Assembly: GCA_025363015.1 (NCBI GenBank)
Contig: JANYEQ010000051.1
Location: 1-60,034 of the forward strand
DNA from: Bacteroidota bacterium
GTDB taxonomy: Bacteria > Bacteroidota > Bacteroidia > B-17B0 > Aurantibacillaceae
Direction: 5' to 3'
DNA: 60,034 nt
Below, one piece after another: positions 8,628-17,637 of the stretch. The stretch's first letter is position 1, and every line of letters begins with the position of its first letter. The position numbers and the translations under genes were made by a program. The notes beneath the pieces were generated by a model. It saw nothing but the letters and a program-made list of their open reading frames with translations, was not told where the DNA came from and ran no database searches.

Positions 8628-9896
8628 TTGAGTATAGAAAAATTAATAGCTGATAAAATTACCAATCCTAAAAATGGTAAAAATAACATCTCTAAACCTA
8701 TTGTAAAAATAGGTATTATTGGTATTGTTTTGGGTGTTAGCGTTATGCTTTTAACATTAAGTATTGTTTTAGGGTTTAAAAACGAAATTATTAATAAAAT
8801 AACGGGTTTAACCACGCACATTGCCATTAGTAATATAAACATTAACCCTAGTAACGAGCCCGAACCGATTAGAATTAGTGCCGATACTTTACAACTTATA
8901 AAACAATTACCAAACGTTAAGCACATACAAGCTACTGCTTTTAAAAATGGCATTTTAAAAACCGAAACTCAAAATGAAGGTGTAATTTTAAAAGGCGTAA
9001 ATAAAAATTACGATTTTAGTTTTATTAAAAAATATTTGCAAGAAGGCAATTTGCCTAATTTTACTACTATTGAAAGCAGCAGAGAAATTTTAATTAGCCA
9101 AGGTTTGGCTGATAAGTTAGATTTAAAATTAAATCAAAAATTATTAATATATTTTATTAGTCAGCACCAAGTATTTGATAGTACTGCCAATGAGCAAATA
9201 ACAAAATACGAGCAACGTTCGCGTAGCCTTACTATTTGTGGGATTTTTAAAACAAGTTTTTCTGATTTTGATAATAACCTAACCTTTGTAGATTTACGCC
9301 AAATACAACGTTTAAATTATTGGGATAGTACCCAAGTTGCCAATTACGAAATTAAAGTAACCGATTTTGAAACCAATGATGAAACCATTACACAGATACA
9401 AAACGTATTAAGTTATAGTTACAGTATAAACAGCGTAAAAGAAATGTATGCTAATATTTTTATTTGGTTAGATAAATTAGACATTAATGGCGTTATAATT
9501 ATTGTGTTAATGGTATTGGTAGCCACCATTAATATGATAACAGCGCTTTTAATTTTAATTTTAGAACGTACCAATATGATAGGCCTAATTAAAGCTTTAG
9601 GTATGAGCAACTCCAGCGTACGAAAAATATTTTTGTTTATTAGTTTAAAATTAATTGGCAAGGGCTTGTTTTGGGGCAATATTATAGGATTGGGGTTATG
9701 CTTGATACAACAGTACTTTAAACTCGTAAAATTAGATAGCGAAACATATTATGTAGAATATGTTGTTGTACATATTAATTGGTTTTACGTTTTGCTTTTA
9801 AATATTGGTACATTTTTAACCTGCCTAATAATGTTGTTTTTGCCAACCTTAATTATTACAAAGCTTACGCCAATTAAAACATTAAAATTTGATTAA
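8628..9896 (+). CDS. ABC transporter permease, LolC/LolE (MacB-like FtsX) type
   Basis: Inner-membrane permease related to the lipoprotein-releasing LolCE proteins. The 422 residues have TM1 (about 26-48, GIIGIVLGVSVMLLTLSIVLG), a large periplasmic domain (about 50-285), then three C-terminal TM segments with the FtsX-permease signature (LILERTNMIGLIKALGMSNSS). The start is TTG at 8628: an ATG eight bases upstream runs into a stop after three codons, and the TTG gives the short polar N-terminus usual for the family. No ATPase gene is adjacent, so the partner must be encoded elsewhere. Whether it moves lipoproteins or another hydrophobic cargo is not visible. Confidence 0.88.
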   Translation: MSIEKLIADKITNPKNGKNNISKPIVKIGIIGIVLGVSVMLLTLSIVLGFKNEIINKITGLTTHIAISNININPSNEPEPIRISADTLQLIKQLPNVKHIQATAFKNGILKTETQNEGVILKGVNKNYDFSFIKKYLQEGNLPNFTTIESSREILISQGLADKLDLKLNQKLLIYFISQHQVFDSTANEQITKYEQRSRSLTICGIFKTSFSDFDNNLTFVDLRQIQRLNYWDSTQVANYEIKVTDFETNDETITQIQNVLSYSYSINSVKEMYANIFIWLDKLDINGVIIIVLMVLVATINMITALLILILERTNMIGLIKALGMSNSSVRKIFLFISLKLIGKGLFWGNIIGLGLCLIQQYFKLVKLDSETYYVEYVVVHINWFYVLLLNIGTFLTCLIMLFLPTLIITKLTPIKTLKFD

Positions 9897-9950
9897 TTTT
9901 TTAAACTAAAATTTTAACAGGTAAAGGCAGATAATAAATTAAGTTAAGTC

Positions 9951-12188
9951 TTAATTTAATTTACTCTCTATACTAGTATTATAAGTGTTTTCATACTCAC
10001 TAACGGTTCCCAGCTTTGCATTATCAATTATAATTTCTTTACCTTTTACAATTCCAATTTCTTCAAACAACACGTTGCTGTTTTTTAACTCCATTTCAAA
10101 AGCGGCTTTGTTATCTGATGAGACACTAATTACCGCTCGGCTTTGGGCTTCGCCAAATAAATAAGCATCTTTTCTTAAACTTGCATTTGTTTTTATTTCA
10201 AAACCCAAATTACCGTGAATGGAGCTTTCTAATAAATTTATAAATAAGCCACCATCGCTTATATCGTGTGCGCTTTTAATCAATCGTTTTTTAATCACAG
10301 CTTTAATAGCTTGTTGAAGTATCAATTCTTCATCTAAATTAAAATAGGGGGCAGGTGTGTTTTTAGTTTTATGGTACGAAAATAGATATTCGCTCGAAGC
10401 AATATCATTAACTTGTTTGCCCAACACATAAATTAAATCGCCTTCGTTTTTAAAGTTTAAAGTAGTTTGATTTTTTTTATCTTCTAAAATACCAATCATA
10501 CCAATAGTTGGCGTAGGAAAAACAGGGCCTTCGTAACTTGATTGATTGTAAAAACTAACATTGCCTCCTGTAACAGGTGTTTTAAACTTTAAACAGGCAG
10601 CGCTCATACCTTTAATAGCACCCACAAATTGCCAATACACTTCGGGATTATACGGGTTGCCAAAATTTAAACAATTAGTAACAGCGCTTGGCTCGCCACC
10701 ACTACACACAATGTTACGCGCAGCTTCGCTCACAGCAATGGCACAGCCAATTTCAGGGTCGGCATTTACATAACGGCTATTACAATCTACCGTCATGGCT
10801 AGGGCTTTTTGACTGCCTTTAATATTTACAATGGCAGCATCGCTTGGCGCATTGGTACTCATATTTACAGTGCCTACCATACTATCGTATTGATTATATA
10901 TCCAACGTTTGCTAGCTAAATTAGGATGAGATGCTAGATACATCATAACGGTTTGCAGCTTTGCAGGTTCAATATCGGGGATTGAATTAATATCAAATTT
11001 TTTAGATTCGGCGTAATAAGCAGGTTCTTTGTATTCGCGCGTATATACAGGCGCATCGCCGCCTAACACTAACGATATAGCGGGCACATCGGCCACTAAT
11101 TGATTGTGAAAATAATACTTTAATCTATCGCCCTTTGTTACAACACCAATCTCTACACAATTTAAATCCCATTTGTCAAATATTTTTAATATTTCGGCCT
11201 CACGTCCTTTTTTTACTATTACCAACATGCGTTCTTGACTTTCGCTTAGCAAAAATTCAAACGGGTGCATCCCCGCTTGGCGGGCAGGCACTTTATCTAA
11301 CCAAATTTCCATACCATGTTCGCCTTTGGCACTCATTTCACTGGTGCTACAGGCAATCCCTGCGGCGCCCATATCTTGCATACCTATAACGGCACCTGTT
11401 GTAATAATTTCTAAACTCGCTTCAAGCAATAGTTTTTCTTGAAATGGGTCGCCCACTTGTACCGCAGGTAAATCTTTGGCACTATCTTCGGTTAAATCTT
11501 TGCTGGCAAATGCTGCACCACCCATACCATCTCTACCAGTGGCAGAGCCTACTATAAACACTGGGTTTCCTTCGCCATAACTTGTAGCACTTACGGTTTC
11601 GCCTTTTTTTACTATACCTACACTCATAGCGTTTACCAGAGGGTTTACGTTATAACAGTCGTCAAAAAAAACTTCGCCGCCAACTGTTGGAATACCAAAT
11701 GCGTTGCCATAATCGCCAATGCCTTTGGTTACACCTTTTATCAACCATTTTGTTTTTTCGCTGTCAATATTGCCAAAGCGTAAACTATTTAGTTGTGCAA
11801 TGGGGCGAGCTCCCATAGTAAAAATATCTCTATTTATTCCTCCTACACCAGTTGCAGCACCTTGGTAGGGCTCTAACGCGCTTGGATGATTGTGGCTTTC
11901 TATTTTAAAACAACAGGCTAAACCATCACCAATATCCACCAAACCTGCGTTTTCTTCGCCTGCTTTTGCTAACATGTGCGGGCCATCTTTTGGTAATGTT
12001 TTTAACCAAGTTATACTGTTTTTATACGAACAATGTTCGCTCCACATAACAGAATAGATAGAAAGTTCAGTAAAATTAGGCACTCTACCCAATGTTTCTT
12101 TAATTTTTTCGTATTCCTCGGGTAGTAAACCTAAATCTTTTGCTGTTTGTAGAGTAGTTAATTGATCGTTATAATTAATAGTTGCCAT
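9951..12188 (-). CDS. purL: phosphoribosylformylglycinamidine synthase II
   Basis: The ATP-dependent FGAM synthase step of purine synthesis, small PurL type that works with PurS and PurQ. The start at MATINYNDQL (12188) gives 745 residues; an upstream in-frame ATG at 12224 adds 12 residues and is less likely. Family marks are VMWSEHCSYKNS near the N-terminus, the Mg-ATP site FKIESHNHPSALEPYQGAATGVGG (quoted here only as a landmark within about residues 85-110), and SGGEPSAVTNCLNFGNPYNP in the second half. purS and purQ are not in the window. Confidence 0.96.
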   Translation of the reverse strand: MATINYNDQLTTLQTAKDLGLLPEEYEKIKETLGRVPNFTELSIYSVMWSEHCSYKNSITWLKTLPKDGPHMLAKAGEENAGLVDIGDGLACCFKIESHNHPSALEPYQGAATGVGGINRDIFTMGARPIAQLNSLRFGNIDSEKTKWLIKGVTKGIGDYGNAFGIPTVGGEVFFDDCYNVNPLVNAMSVGIVKKGETVSATSYGEGNPVFIVGSATGRDGMGGAAFASKDLTEDSAKDLPAVQVGDPFQEKLLLEASLEIITTGAVIGMQDMGAAGIACSTSEMSAKGEHGMEIWLDKVPARQAGMHPFEFLLSESQERMLVIVKKGREAEILKIFDKWDLNCVEIGVVTKGDRLKYYFHNQLVADVPAISLVLGGDAPVYTREYKEPAYYAESKKFDINSIPDIEPAKLQTVMMYLASHPNLASKRWIYNQYDSMVGTVNMSTNAPSDAAIVNIKGSQKALAMTVDCNSRYVNADPEIGCAIAVSEAARNIVCSGGEPSAVTNCLNFGNPYNPEVYWQFVGAIKGMSAACLKFKTPVTGGNVSFYNQSSYEGPVFPTPTIGMIGILEDKKNQTTLNFKNEGDLIYVLGKQVNDIASSEYLFSYHKTKNTPAPYFNLDEELILQQAIKAVIKKRLIKSAHDISDGGLFINLLESSIHGNLGFEIKTNASLRKDAYLFGEAQSRAVISVSSDNKAAFEMELKNSNVLFEEIGIVKGKEIIIDNAKLGTVSEYENTYNTSIESKLN

Positions 12189-12518
12189 AATTAAATTGAA
12201 ATATGTAGGCTTTAAAAATAGCAATAATAGTTTTTAAGCAAACTAAAGGTTATTAAATAAAGGCTAACATTTTAATGCCACTCATTTTACAGAAAACAAA
12301 TGAATAAAAAAAGAGATACAATTGCATTGTAAAAGTTATTGCAGGCTCTTTAGTAGTATAAAACTTTAAAAGTGATTTAGGTTTATTGCTTTTTACTAAC
12401 TATACTCTAAATTTTAGCGAAAAATAGGTTTTTTACACTTTTAGAGCCTTATTTTTGCGAAAGTTTTGCGTCTATAAATTAAATGTACTATATTTGCCAT
12501 CCTTAAAAAACAGAAACA
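12189..12518. other. intergenic region upstream of rpmI
   Basis: A 330-bp AT-rich gap between the divergent purL and rpmI genes. Apart from the rpmI promoter at 12466-12496 I see only very short ORFs (for example MNKKRDTIAL near 12300) with no support. No riboswitch or strong hairpin was recognised. Confidence 0.6.
12466..12496 (+). promoter_or_regulatory. Bacteroidota-type promoter of rpmI-rplT
   Basis: A -33 TTTG at 12466-12469, 19 bases, then TATATTTG at 12489-12496 matching TAnnTTTG. This is the housekeeping promoter pattern known for this phylum. The expected start of transcription, about 12503, leaves a leader of roughly 16 bases before the rpmI ATG, too short for a structured leader in front of rpmI. 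Confidence 0.8.
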
Positions 12519-12713
12519 ATGCCAAAAATGAAAACTAATTCCAGCGCTAAAAAGCGTTTTAGCCTTACTGGAAGCGGTAAAATTAAAAGAAAACACGCTT
12601 ACAAGCGTCACATTTTAACCAAAAAAGAGAAAGACCGTAAACGCGGTTTAACTAAAAGTGGTTTAGTTTGTGCTGCCGATACGCCTAACGTAAAGTTTAT
12701 GTTAGCTATTTAA
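12519..12713 (+). CDS. rpmI: 50S ribosomal protein L35
   Basis: A 64-residue, very basic large-subunit protein with the invariant [15 protein letters not shown] start and [14 protein letters not shown] core, matching the family length. It is first in a two-gene operon with rplT, 114 bp downstream. In many bacteria infC precedes this gene; here infC is about 46.6 kb away at 59282 (or across the chromosome the other way). Confidence 0.97.
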   Translation: MPKMKTNSSAKKRFSLTGSGKIKRKHAYKRHILTKKEKDRKRGLTKSGLVCAADTPNVKFMLAI

Positions 12714-12827
12714 GCTTAAATTTCTTTTAACAAGCCCAACAAACAGGTTATTAAATTAACCAAAATTTTAGTAAAAAAAGTTTAGCCAGAAGCTAACACT
12801 AACATTTAAAAACAAAAACAAAACAAA

Positions 12828-13172
12828 CTGCCACGTTCAGTCAATCACGAAGCCAGCAGGGCTCGCAGAAAAAAAATCCTAAAATTAACCAAAGGTTATT
12901 GGGGTGCTAGAGGTAATGTTTGGACAATAGCCAAAAATACCCTAGAAAAAGGTTTAACTTACGCTTACCGCGATCGTAAAAACAAAAAACGCACTATGCG
13001 TGGCCTGTGGATACAACGTATTAACGCAGGTGTTCGCCAACACGATATGAGTTATAGCGAATTTATTGGTAAATTAAACAAAAAAGGTTTAAAATTAAAC
13101 CGTAAAGTGTTAGCCGATTTAGCTATGAACCACCCAGAAGCTTTTACGGCGGTTATTAACCAAGTAAAATAA
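12828..13172 (+). CDS. rplT: 50S ribosomal protein L20 with a CTG start codon
   Basis: A 114-residue assembly-initiating 23S rRNA-binding protein. The translation from CTG at 12828 reads [19 protein letters not shown], the expected Bacteroidota L20 N-terminus, and continues through [30 protein letters not shown] and [12 protein letters not shown] to a TAA at 13170. There is no ATG, GTG or TTG between the in-frame stop at 12807 and CTG 12828, and the first internal ATG would remove about the first half of the protein. CTG is therefore the only start giving a full-length product, unless the base is a sequencing error. A small hairpin TTAGC-CAGAA-GCTAA (12782-12796) lies about 30 bases upstream. 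Gene callers limited to ATG/GTG/TTG would miss or truncate it. Confidence 0.95.
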   Translation: MPRSVNHEASRARRKKILKLTKGYWGARGNVWTIAKNTLEKGLTYAYRDRKNKKRTMRGLWIQRINAGVRQHDMSYSEFIGKLNKKGLKLNRKVLADLAMNHPEAFTAVINQVK

Positions 13173-13185
13173 ATTTAATTATACT

Positions 13186-13220
13186 AAAAAAAAGCCCTGT
13201 TTTTAAACGGGGCTTTTTTT
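13186..13220 (+). terminator. intrinsic terminator after rplT
   Basis: A 10-bp stem AGCCCTGTTT/AAACGGGGCT (one T.G pair) with a tiny loop, preceded by a run of A and followed by seven T. It ends the rpmI-rplT transcript 14 bases past the stop codon. Confidence 0.88.
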
Positions 13221-13331
13221 GTGCTATTATAAAAAGCATTACACTATTTAAATTCCTATTATTGTTATATATAAAAAACGCATTTTAGCGAATTAGCTCT
13301 CTATTTTTTTATATAAAAAGCCACTTTTTTT

Positions 13332-13363
13332 CTTGCACCCCCCCTTTTTTTGATATACTTTTG
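13332..13363 (+). promoter_or_regulatory. probable promoter of glnN, next to C-tracts
   Basis: CTTG at 13332-13335, 20 bases, then TACTTTTG at 13356-13363 (TAnnTTTG). The spacer contains a run of seven C (13338-13344). A second CACCCCCC lies just before the gene (13390-13397), between the predicted transcript start and the ATG. The paired C-tracts may be an operator or a G-rich antisense structure; that is speculation. Confidence 0.55.
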
Positions 13364-13413
13364 TCTAAAAAATAGATAATTTTCATTTACACCCCCCTAT
13401 AAAATCAAAAATT

Positions 13414-15603
13414 ATGAGTACAAGACGAGTTTTAGCCATGCAAGATGTTGTAAAACGTACCCCAGTTCCGTTTAGCAACAACAACCAACAAGTTTCGCAG
13501 TATTATGGATCAAACGTGTTTGGTTTAGATGCCATGCGTGAATTTCTTTCTGAAGAAGCATTTAACAGTATTCAAAACTCTATGCATCAAGGTACGATTG
13601 TAGAGCGTAAAATGGCTGATCAAGTAGCGGCCTGTATGAAAGCGTGGGCACAAAGTAAAGGTGTTACCCACTTTACGCACTGGTTTCAACCCTTATCTGG
13701 CGCTACTGCCGAAAAGCATGATGGCTTTTTTGAACCCATTGAAGGCGGCAGAGCTATAGAGCGTTTCAGCGGAAATGCTTTAGTGCAACAAGAACCAGAT
13801 GCCTCTTCTTTTCCAAACGGAGGCATTCGTAATACATTTGAAGCGCGTGGTTACACTGCCTGGGACCCAACATCGCCAGCCTTTATTTGGGGAGAAACGT
13901 TATGTATTCCTACCATTTTTATTTCATACACCGGCGAATCTTTAGATTTTAAAACGCCATTATTAAAATCGCTACACGCTATTGATAAGGCTGCGACGGA
14001 TGTTTGTCAGTACTTTGATAAAAACGTAACTAAAGTTATTGCAACTTTAGGTTGGGAGCAAGAATATTTTTTAGTAGATTCTGCTTTATATAATATCCGT
14101 TACGATTTACAACAAACTGGTCGTACGTTATTTGGTCATGCACCAGCTAAAGGCCAGCAATTAGAAGATCATTATTGGGGTTCTATTCCAGAAAGAGTTT
14201 CAGCTTACATGCGCGATTTTGAATACGAAGCCCATTTATTAGGAATACCAGTTCGTACGCGTCATAACGAAGTTGCTCCTGCGCAATTTGAGTGTGCTCC
14301 AGTGTTTGAAGAAACAAACTTAGCAGTTGATCACAACTTATTATTAATGGATGTGATGGAAAAAGTAGCTATCCGACATAATTTTCGCGTGTTAATGCAC
14401 GAAAAACCTTACGCAGGTGTTAACGGAAGTGGCAAACACAATAACTGGAGTTTAGCCACCAATACAGGAAAAAATTTATTATCGCCAGGCAAAACGCCTA
14501 AAACAAATTTACAATTTTTAACCTTTTTTGTTAATACTGTAAAAGCAGTGTATGAGCATGGCGATTTATTACGTGCATCTATTGCCTCTGCTAATAACGA
14601 TCACCGCCTAGGTGCTAACGAAGCGCCCCCAGCAATTATGTCTGTTTTCTTAGGGGAACAATTATCAAAAACGTTAGATGAATTAGAAAAGGCAATTCAT
14701 AACGGAAAAATGAGTCCTGAAGAAAAAACAGCTTTAAAAATGAACATTGGTCGTATTCCAGATATTTTATTAGATAATACGGATAGAAACAGAACCTCAC
14801 CATTTGCCTTTACAGGAAATAAATTTGAGTTTAGAGCGGTTGGTTCCAGCGCTAATTGTGGCGGACCAATGACTGTGTTAAACGCTATTATGGCTGAACA
14901 ATTGGTAACTTTTAAAAAAGATGTGGATGCTTTGATGAATAAAAAAGTTGAGAAAGACGAAGCTATTTTTCAAATATTAAAAAAATACATTATTGAAAGT
15001 AAAAAAATTCGTTTCGAAGGAAATGGTTATGGTGATGCTTGGAAAGCAGAAGCAAAAAAACGTGGCTTAAATAATATTTCAACAACACCGGGTGCTTTAG
15101 AGGCAATGATTTCTAAGAAAACATTAGCGATGTTTGAATCACAAGGTATTTTAAATCACCGCGAACAAGAAGCGCGTTATGAAATTGCTTTAGAAACTTA
15201 CACGAAGAAAATTCAAATCGAATCGCGTATTATTGCTGATATGGTAAGTAACCAAATCATTCCTGCCGCTTTAAACTATCAAAAAACGTTGGTAGAATCA
15301 GTAAGAGGTATGAAAGAAATTATGACGCCTGCTGAGTTTAAAGTGGTTGCCAAAAGTCAGTTAGAATTAATTAAAGAAATTTCTGAAAAAGTAACCGTTA
15401 TTAAAACAGAAGCGGATTTAATGACCGAAGAGCGTAAAAAAGCTAACAACTTAGATAACGCAAAAAAACAAGCGCATGCTTATTGCGAAAAAGTAAAACC
15501 TTATTTTGAATCGATGCGATATAATGTAGATAAGCTGGAAGGCATTGTGGATGATGCTACGTGGCCATTACCAAAGTACAGAGAGATGTTGTATTTGAGA
15601 TAA
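13414..15603 (+). CDS. glnN: glutamine synthetase type III
   Basis: Makes glutamine from glutamate, ammonia and ATP; the large hexamer-of-hexamers form common in Bacteroidota. The 729 residues match GSIII. Landmarks are the N-terminal SNVFGLDAMREFL, THWFQPLSGATAEKHDGF, the metal/substrate residues in GWEQEYFLVD and ARHNEVAPAQFE-like TRHNEVAPAQFE, HEKPYAGVNGSGKHNNW, and NDHRLGANEAPPAI. It sits alone on the plus strand, convergent with the phosphatase gene 16 bp away. A degenerate copy of its last 54 bases recurs at 17077-17130. Confidence 0.97.
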   Translation: MSTRRVLAMQDVVKRTPVPFSNNNQQVSQYYGSNVFGLDAMREFLSEEAFNSIQNSMHQGTIVERKMADQVAACMKAWAQSKGVTHFTHWFQPLSGATAEKHDGFFEPIEGGRAIERFSGNALVQQEPDASSFPNGGIRNTFEARGYTAWDPTSPAFIWGETLCIPTIFISYTGESLDFKTPLLKSLHAIDKAATDVCQYFDKNVTKVIATLGWEQEYFLVDSALYNIRYDLQQTGRTLFGHAPAKGQQLEDHYWGSIPERVSAYMRDFEYEAHLLGIPVRTRHNEVAPAQFECAPVFEETNLAVDHNLLLMDVMEKVAIRHNFRVLMHEKPYAGVNGSGKHNNWSLATNTGKNLLSPGKTPKTNLQFLTFFVNTVKAVYEHGDLLRASIASANNDHRLGANEAPPAIMSVFLGEQLSKTLDELEKAIHNGKMSPEEKTALKMNIGRIPDILLDNTDRNRTSPFAFTGNKFEFRAVGSSANCGGPMTVLNAIMAEQLVTFKKDVDALMNKKVEKDEAIFQILKKYIIESKKIRFEGNGYGDAWKAEAKKRGLNNISTTPGALEAMISKKTLAMFESQGILNHREQEARYEIALETYTKKIQIESRIIADMVSNQIIPAALNYQKTLVESVRGMKEIMTPAEFKVVAKSQLELIKEISEKVTVIKTEADLMTEERKKANNLDNAKKQAHAYCEKVKPYFESMRYNVDKLEGIVDDATWPLPKYREMLYLR

Positions 15604-15619
15604 ACAATAATTACTATTC

Positions 15620-16879
15620 TTAAAACATTAAATCGAGTATCAAAATATCATCAATTTGTTCGTCGTGGCCTTCCATCCATTTTTCTAACTTATTTTTGTA
15701 ATAATTATTCGCTGAAGTTTTTTCAGAAACCCAATTTGTAAAATTTTGAGTGCCTAATTTTTTGTTTTCGCTTCCGCCTTTTTGATCAATAATTCCGTCA
15801 GAATATAATGTCATTCTGGTTATTTCATCAAAATTATATGTTTGTTTTGTATAAGTGGCATTTTGAAAATCATAATTAAGGGGGGTTGAATTAAACTTTG
15901 CAGTAACGGTTTCTCCTGTTTTTGTTTTTATTAAAATAGACTGCTGTATTCCTAAACAATCTATTTTTTTTAATTCAAAATCCATTTTAACTATAGACAT
16001 TGTACTGGAACTGTTAAGTTTTTTAGTACCCGACTCTCGGTAATCATAACTAAGTTCATTAATACGATGTGCTATTTTTTCAATATCAGTAATTGACTCA
16101 TTTATAATTACTCTATTAATGGTCGAAAAATAAGCAATTGAGCTTAAGCCAGCAGAAACACCATGGCCAGCACAATCTACTAAAAGTAAAAACAAGTAAT
16201 CTTTAACTTTTATACTCACAAAAAAATCGCCGCTTACTTTAGCTTTGGGTAAGTTTAAAACCTCAACATTTTTAATACTTTCGCGTAATAATTTTTCGGA
16301 GGCATTAAAGTTTAACATTGATTTTTGTAAAAGCTCCGAATACTCAAGGTTTTCAGTTAACTGTGTGTTTAAATGGTTTACTTCTATAGTTTTTTTTCTT
16401 AAATAAAGTTGGTTAGCAACTTGTTTTGACAAAGCAATTAGTGCTTTTTTTTGTTCATCGCTTAACTTATTTGGGCTTGTATCGCCAACACATAAACTAC
16501 CTAAGTTATAACCCTCCCCCACAGATATTGGGTAACCCGCATAAAACCGTATGTTCAGGTCTCCAGTTACCATAGGGTTGGTTGCAAACCTATCATCTTT
16601 TAAAGTATCTTCTACCTCAAAAATTCCGTTTTGAAGAATTGTATGTCTGCAAAAAGATATTTCGCTTGGACTAGAGTCAGCATCTATACCAACTTTTGCT
16701 TTAAACCAATTGCGAGTTTCATCTATAAAACTAATTAAAACAATTGGCGTTTTACAAATACATTTTGCTAAAGTTATAATATCTTCGTACTCTTCTTCTG
16801 GTAATGTATCTAAAATATCAAATTCCTTTAGGGCTTGAAGTCTGTTGGTGCTGGAAACATTGTTATTTACTTTTTGCAT
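15620..16879 (-). CDS. GAF domain-SpoIIE-type PP2C serine phosphatase
   Basis: A 419-residue cytosolic signalling protein. The N-terminal GAF domain (about 10-165: EEYEDIITLAKCI, FCRHTILQNGIFEVED) would sense a small ligand. A linker helix (about 165-200) leads to the SpoIIE/RsbU-like phosphatase domain (about 205-415) with metal-binding KVSGDFF and LLVDCAGHGVSAGLSS, and TLYSDGIIDQKG near the end. Such proteins usually act on anti-sigma-factor antagonists, but no such partner is nearby and no membrane segment is present. It is convergent with glnN. Confidence 0.9.
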   Translation of the reverse strand: MQKVNNNVSSTNRLQALKEFDILDTLPEEEYEDIITLAKCICKTPIVLISFIDETRNWFKAKVGIDADSSPSEISFCRHTILQNGIFEVEDTLKDDRFATNPMVTGDLNIRFYAGYPISVGEGYNLGSLCVGDTSPNKLSDEQKKALIALSKQVANQLYLRKKTIEVNHLNTQLTENLEYSELLQKSMLNFNASEKLLRESIKNVEVLNLPKAKVSGDFFVSIKVKDYLFLLLVDCAGHGVSAGLSSIAYFSTINRVIINESITDIEKIAHRINELSYDYRESGTKKLNSSSTMSIVKMDFELKKIDCLGIQQSILIKTKTGETVTAKFNSTPLNYDFQNATYTKQTYNFDEITRMTLYSDGIIDQKGGSENKKLGTQNFTNWVSEKTSANNYYKNKLEKWMEGHDEQIDDILILDLMF

Positions 16880-17076
16880 AATTTATTTAGCATATATACG
16901 AAAAAAAAATAAAAAAACTTAAATAAATAAAACTTATGTTGGGTTACCGATGTGAAATAAAAAAAATTGTTTTGAGTAAACTTGTAAAAGCCATAGTAAT
17001 ACATTGAAAGCAGTAGCTAAAAAAACTAAAAAAGGTAAAAATTAATTTTGAATAGATGGGTTGAGCGTTAAAAAAA

Positions 17077-17130
17077 ACGCTACTTGTTTGATTTCACAGT
17101 AAAGAGAGATGTTGCGTTTGAGAAAAACAA
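17077..17130 (+). pseudogene. remnant of a glnN 3' end
   Basis: Aligned without gaps to glnN positions 15554-15607, about 70 percent of the 54 bases match by my count, including the exact AGAGAGATGTTG and TTTGAGA blocks. The former stop codon TAA has become AAA. No more upstream glnN sequence is recognisable, so this is a short tail left by duplication, recombination or deletion. Confidence 0.5.
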
Positions 17131-17132
17131 AT

Positions 17133-17420
17133 TTATTTTTTTATTTTATTTGCCTTACGTTTTAAATTAGCCACTTTTATAGCCCTTATTGCTCGCGAAA
17201 TAGGGATATTATAACTTACACCCAGTTTATACCCATTTAATTTTTTATATGATTTATCATAAATTGTATACTCTATATTTGTCATGCTTAACAAAACTAT
17301 TTGTTTTTGTTCGCGACGCTTCTTTTTAATAGTTAAAGTATCAGCATAATTAGTTCCTTTAGTTTAAGATTTTACAAAACAAAAACTTAAAATAAGTATA
17401 CATTGGATTATATTTTTCAT
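17133..17420 (-). pseudogene. small secreted protein interrupted by an in-frame TAA
   Basis: The minus strand from ATG at 17420 reads MKNIIQCILILSFCFVKS, a plausible signal peptide, then TAA (17364-17366). It continues in the same frame as TKGTNYADTLTIKKKRREQ and then 57 more residues to a TAA at 17133-17135. The downstream part is basic and ends KRKANKIKK. The continuous frame on both sides of the stop suggests a single recent nonsense change. Family not recognised; a selenium/pyrrolysine readthrough is not expected at TAA. Confidence 0.55.
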
Positions 17421-17529
17421 AGAATAAAGATATTTACTATATATTACATATATATTTTTTTTACATTTTAAAAAAATTGATTTAAAATTAATTAATATGC
17501 GTGTTTAATATTGCTTATTATATGAATGC

Positions 17530-17625
17530 TTGAAAACAAATCCGTATATCAGTAGACGAGTATTTTTTACAGAAAATCTTGTCCCTAAACTATTAGCAAA
17601 GCAAATACAAAAACGTTGGATTTAA
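17530..17625 (+). pseudogene. C-terminal ORF stub of an unrecognised protein
   Basis: An open 31-codon stretch from TTG 17530 to TAA 17623-17625 reads LKTNPYISRRVFFTENLVP and then KLLAKQIQKRWI. The composition looks protein-like, but the frame is closed by a stop just upstream (17509-17511). It is either a tail of a lost gene or chance coding; convergent with gatA. Confidence 0.3.
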
Positions 17626-17637
17626 GTTAATTTTATT

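Larger units (their letters stand above)
16880..17637. other. gene graveyard between the phosphatase gene and gatA
   Basis: A 758-bp stretch without an intact gene. It holds a degenerate copy of the glnN 3' end (17077-17130), a minus-strand small secreted protein broken by an in-frame stop (17133-17420), a plus-strand ORF stub ending FFTENLVPKLLAKQIQKRW (17530-17625), and a 13-codon lysine-rich stub starting at TTG 17004 (KAVAKKTKKGKN). The parts suggest decay of at least two genes. Confidence 0.6.

Noticed and set aside
17004-17045. 13-codon ORF KAVAKKTKKGKN as a gene
   Set aside because: Too short, with only a TTG start and no ribosome site; noted only as part of the decayed region.
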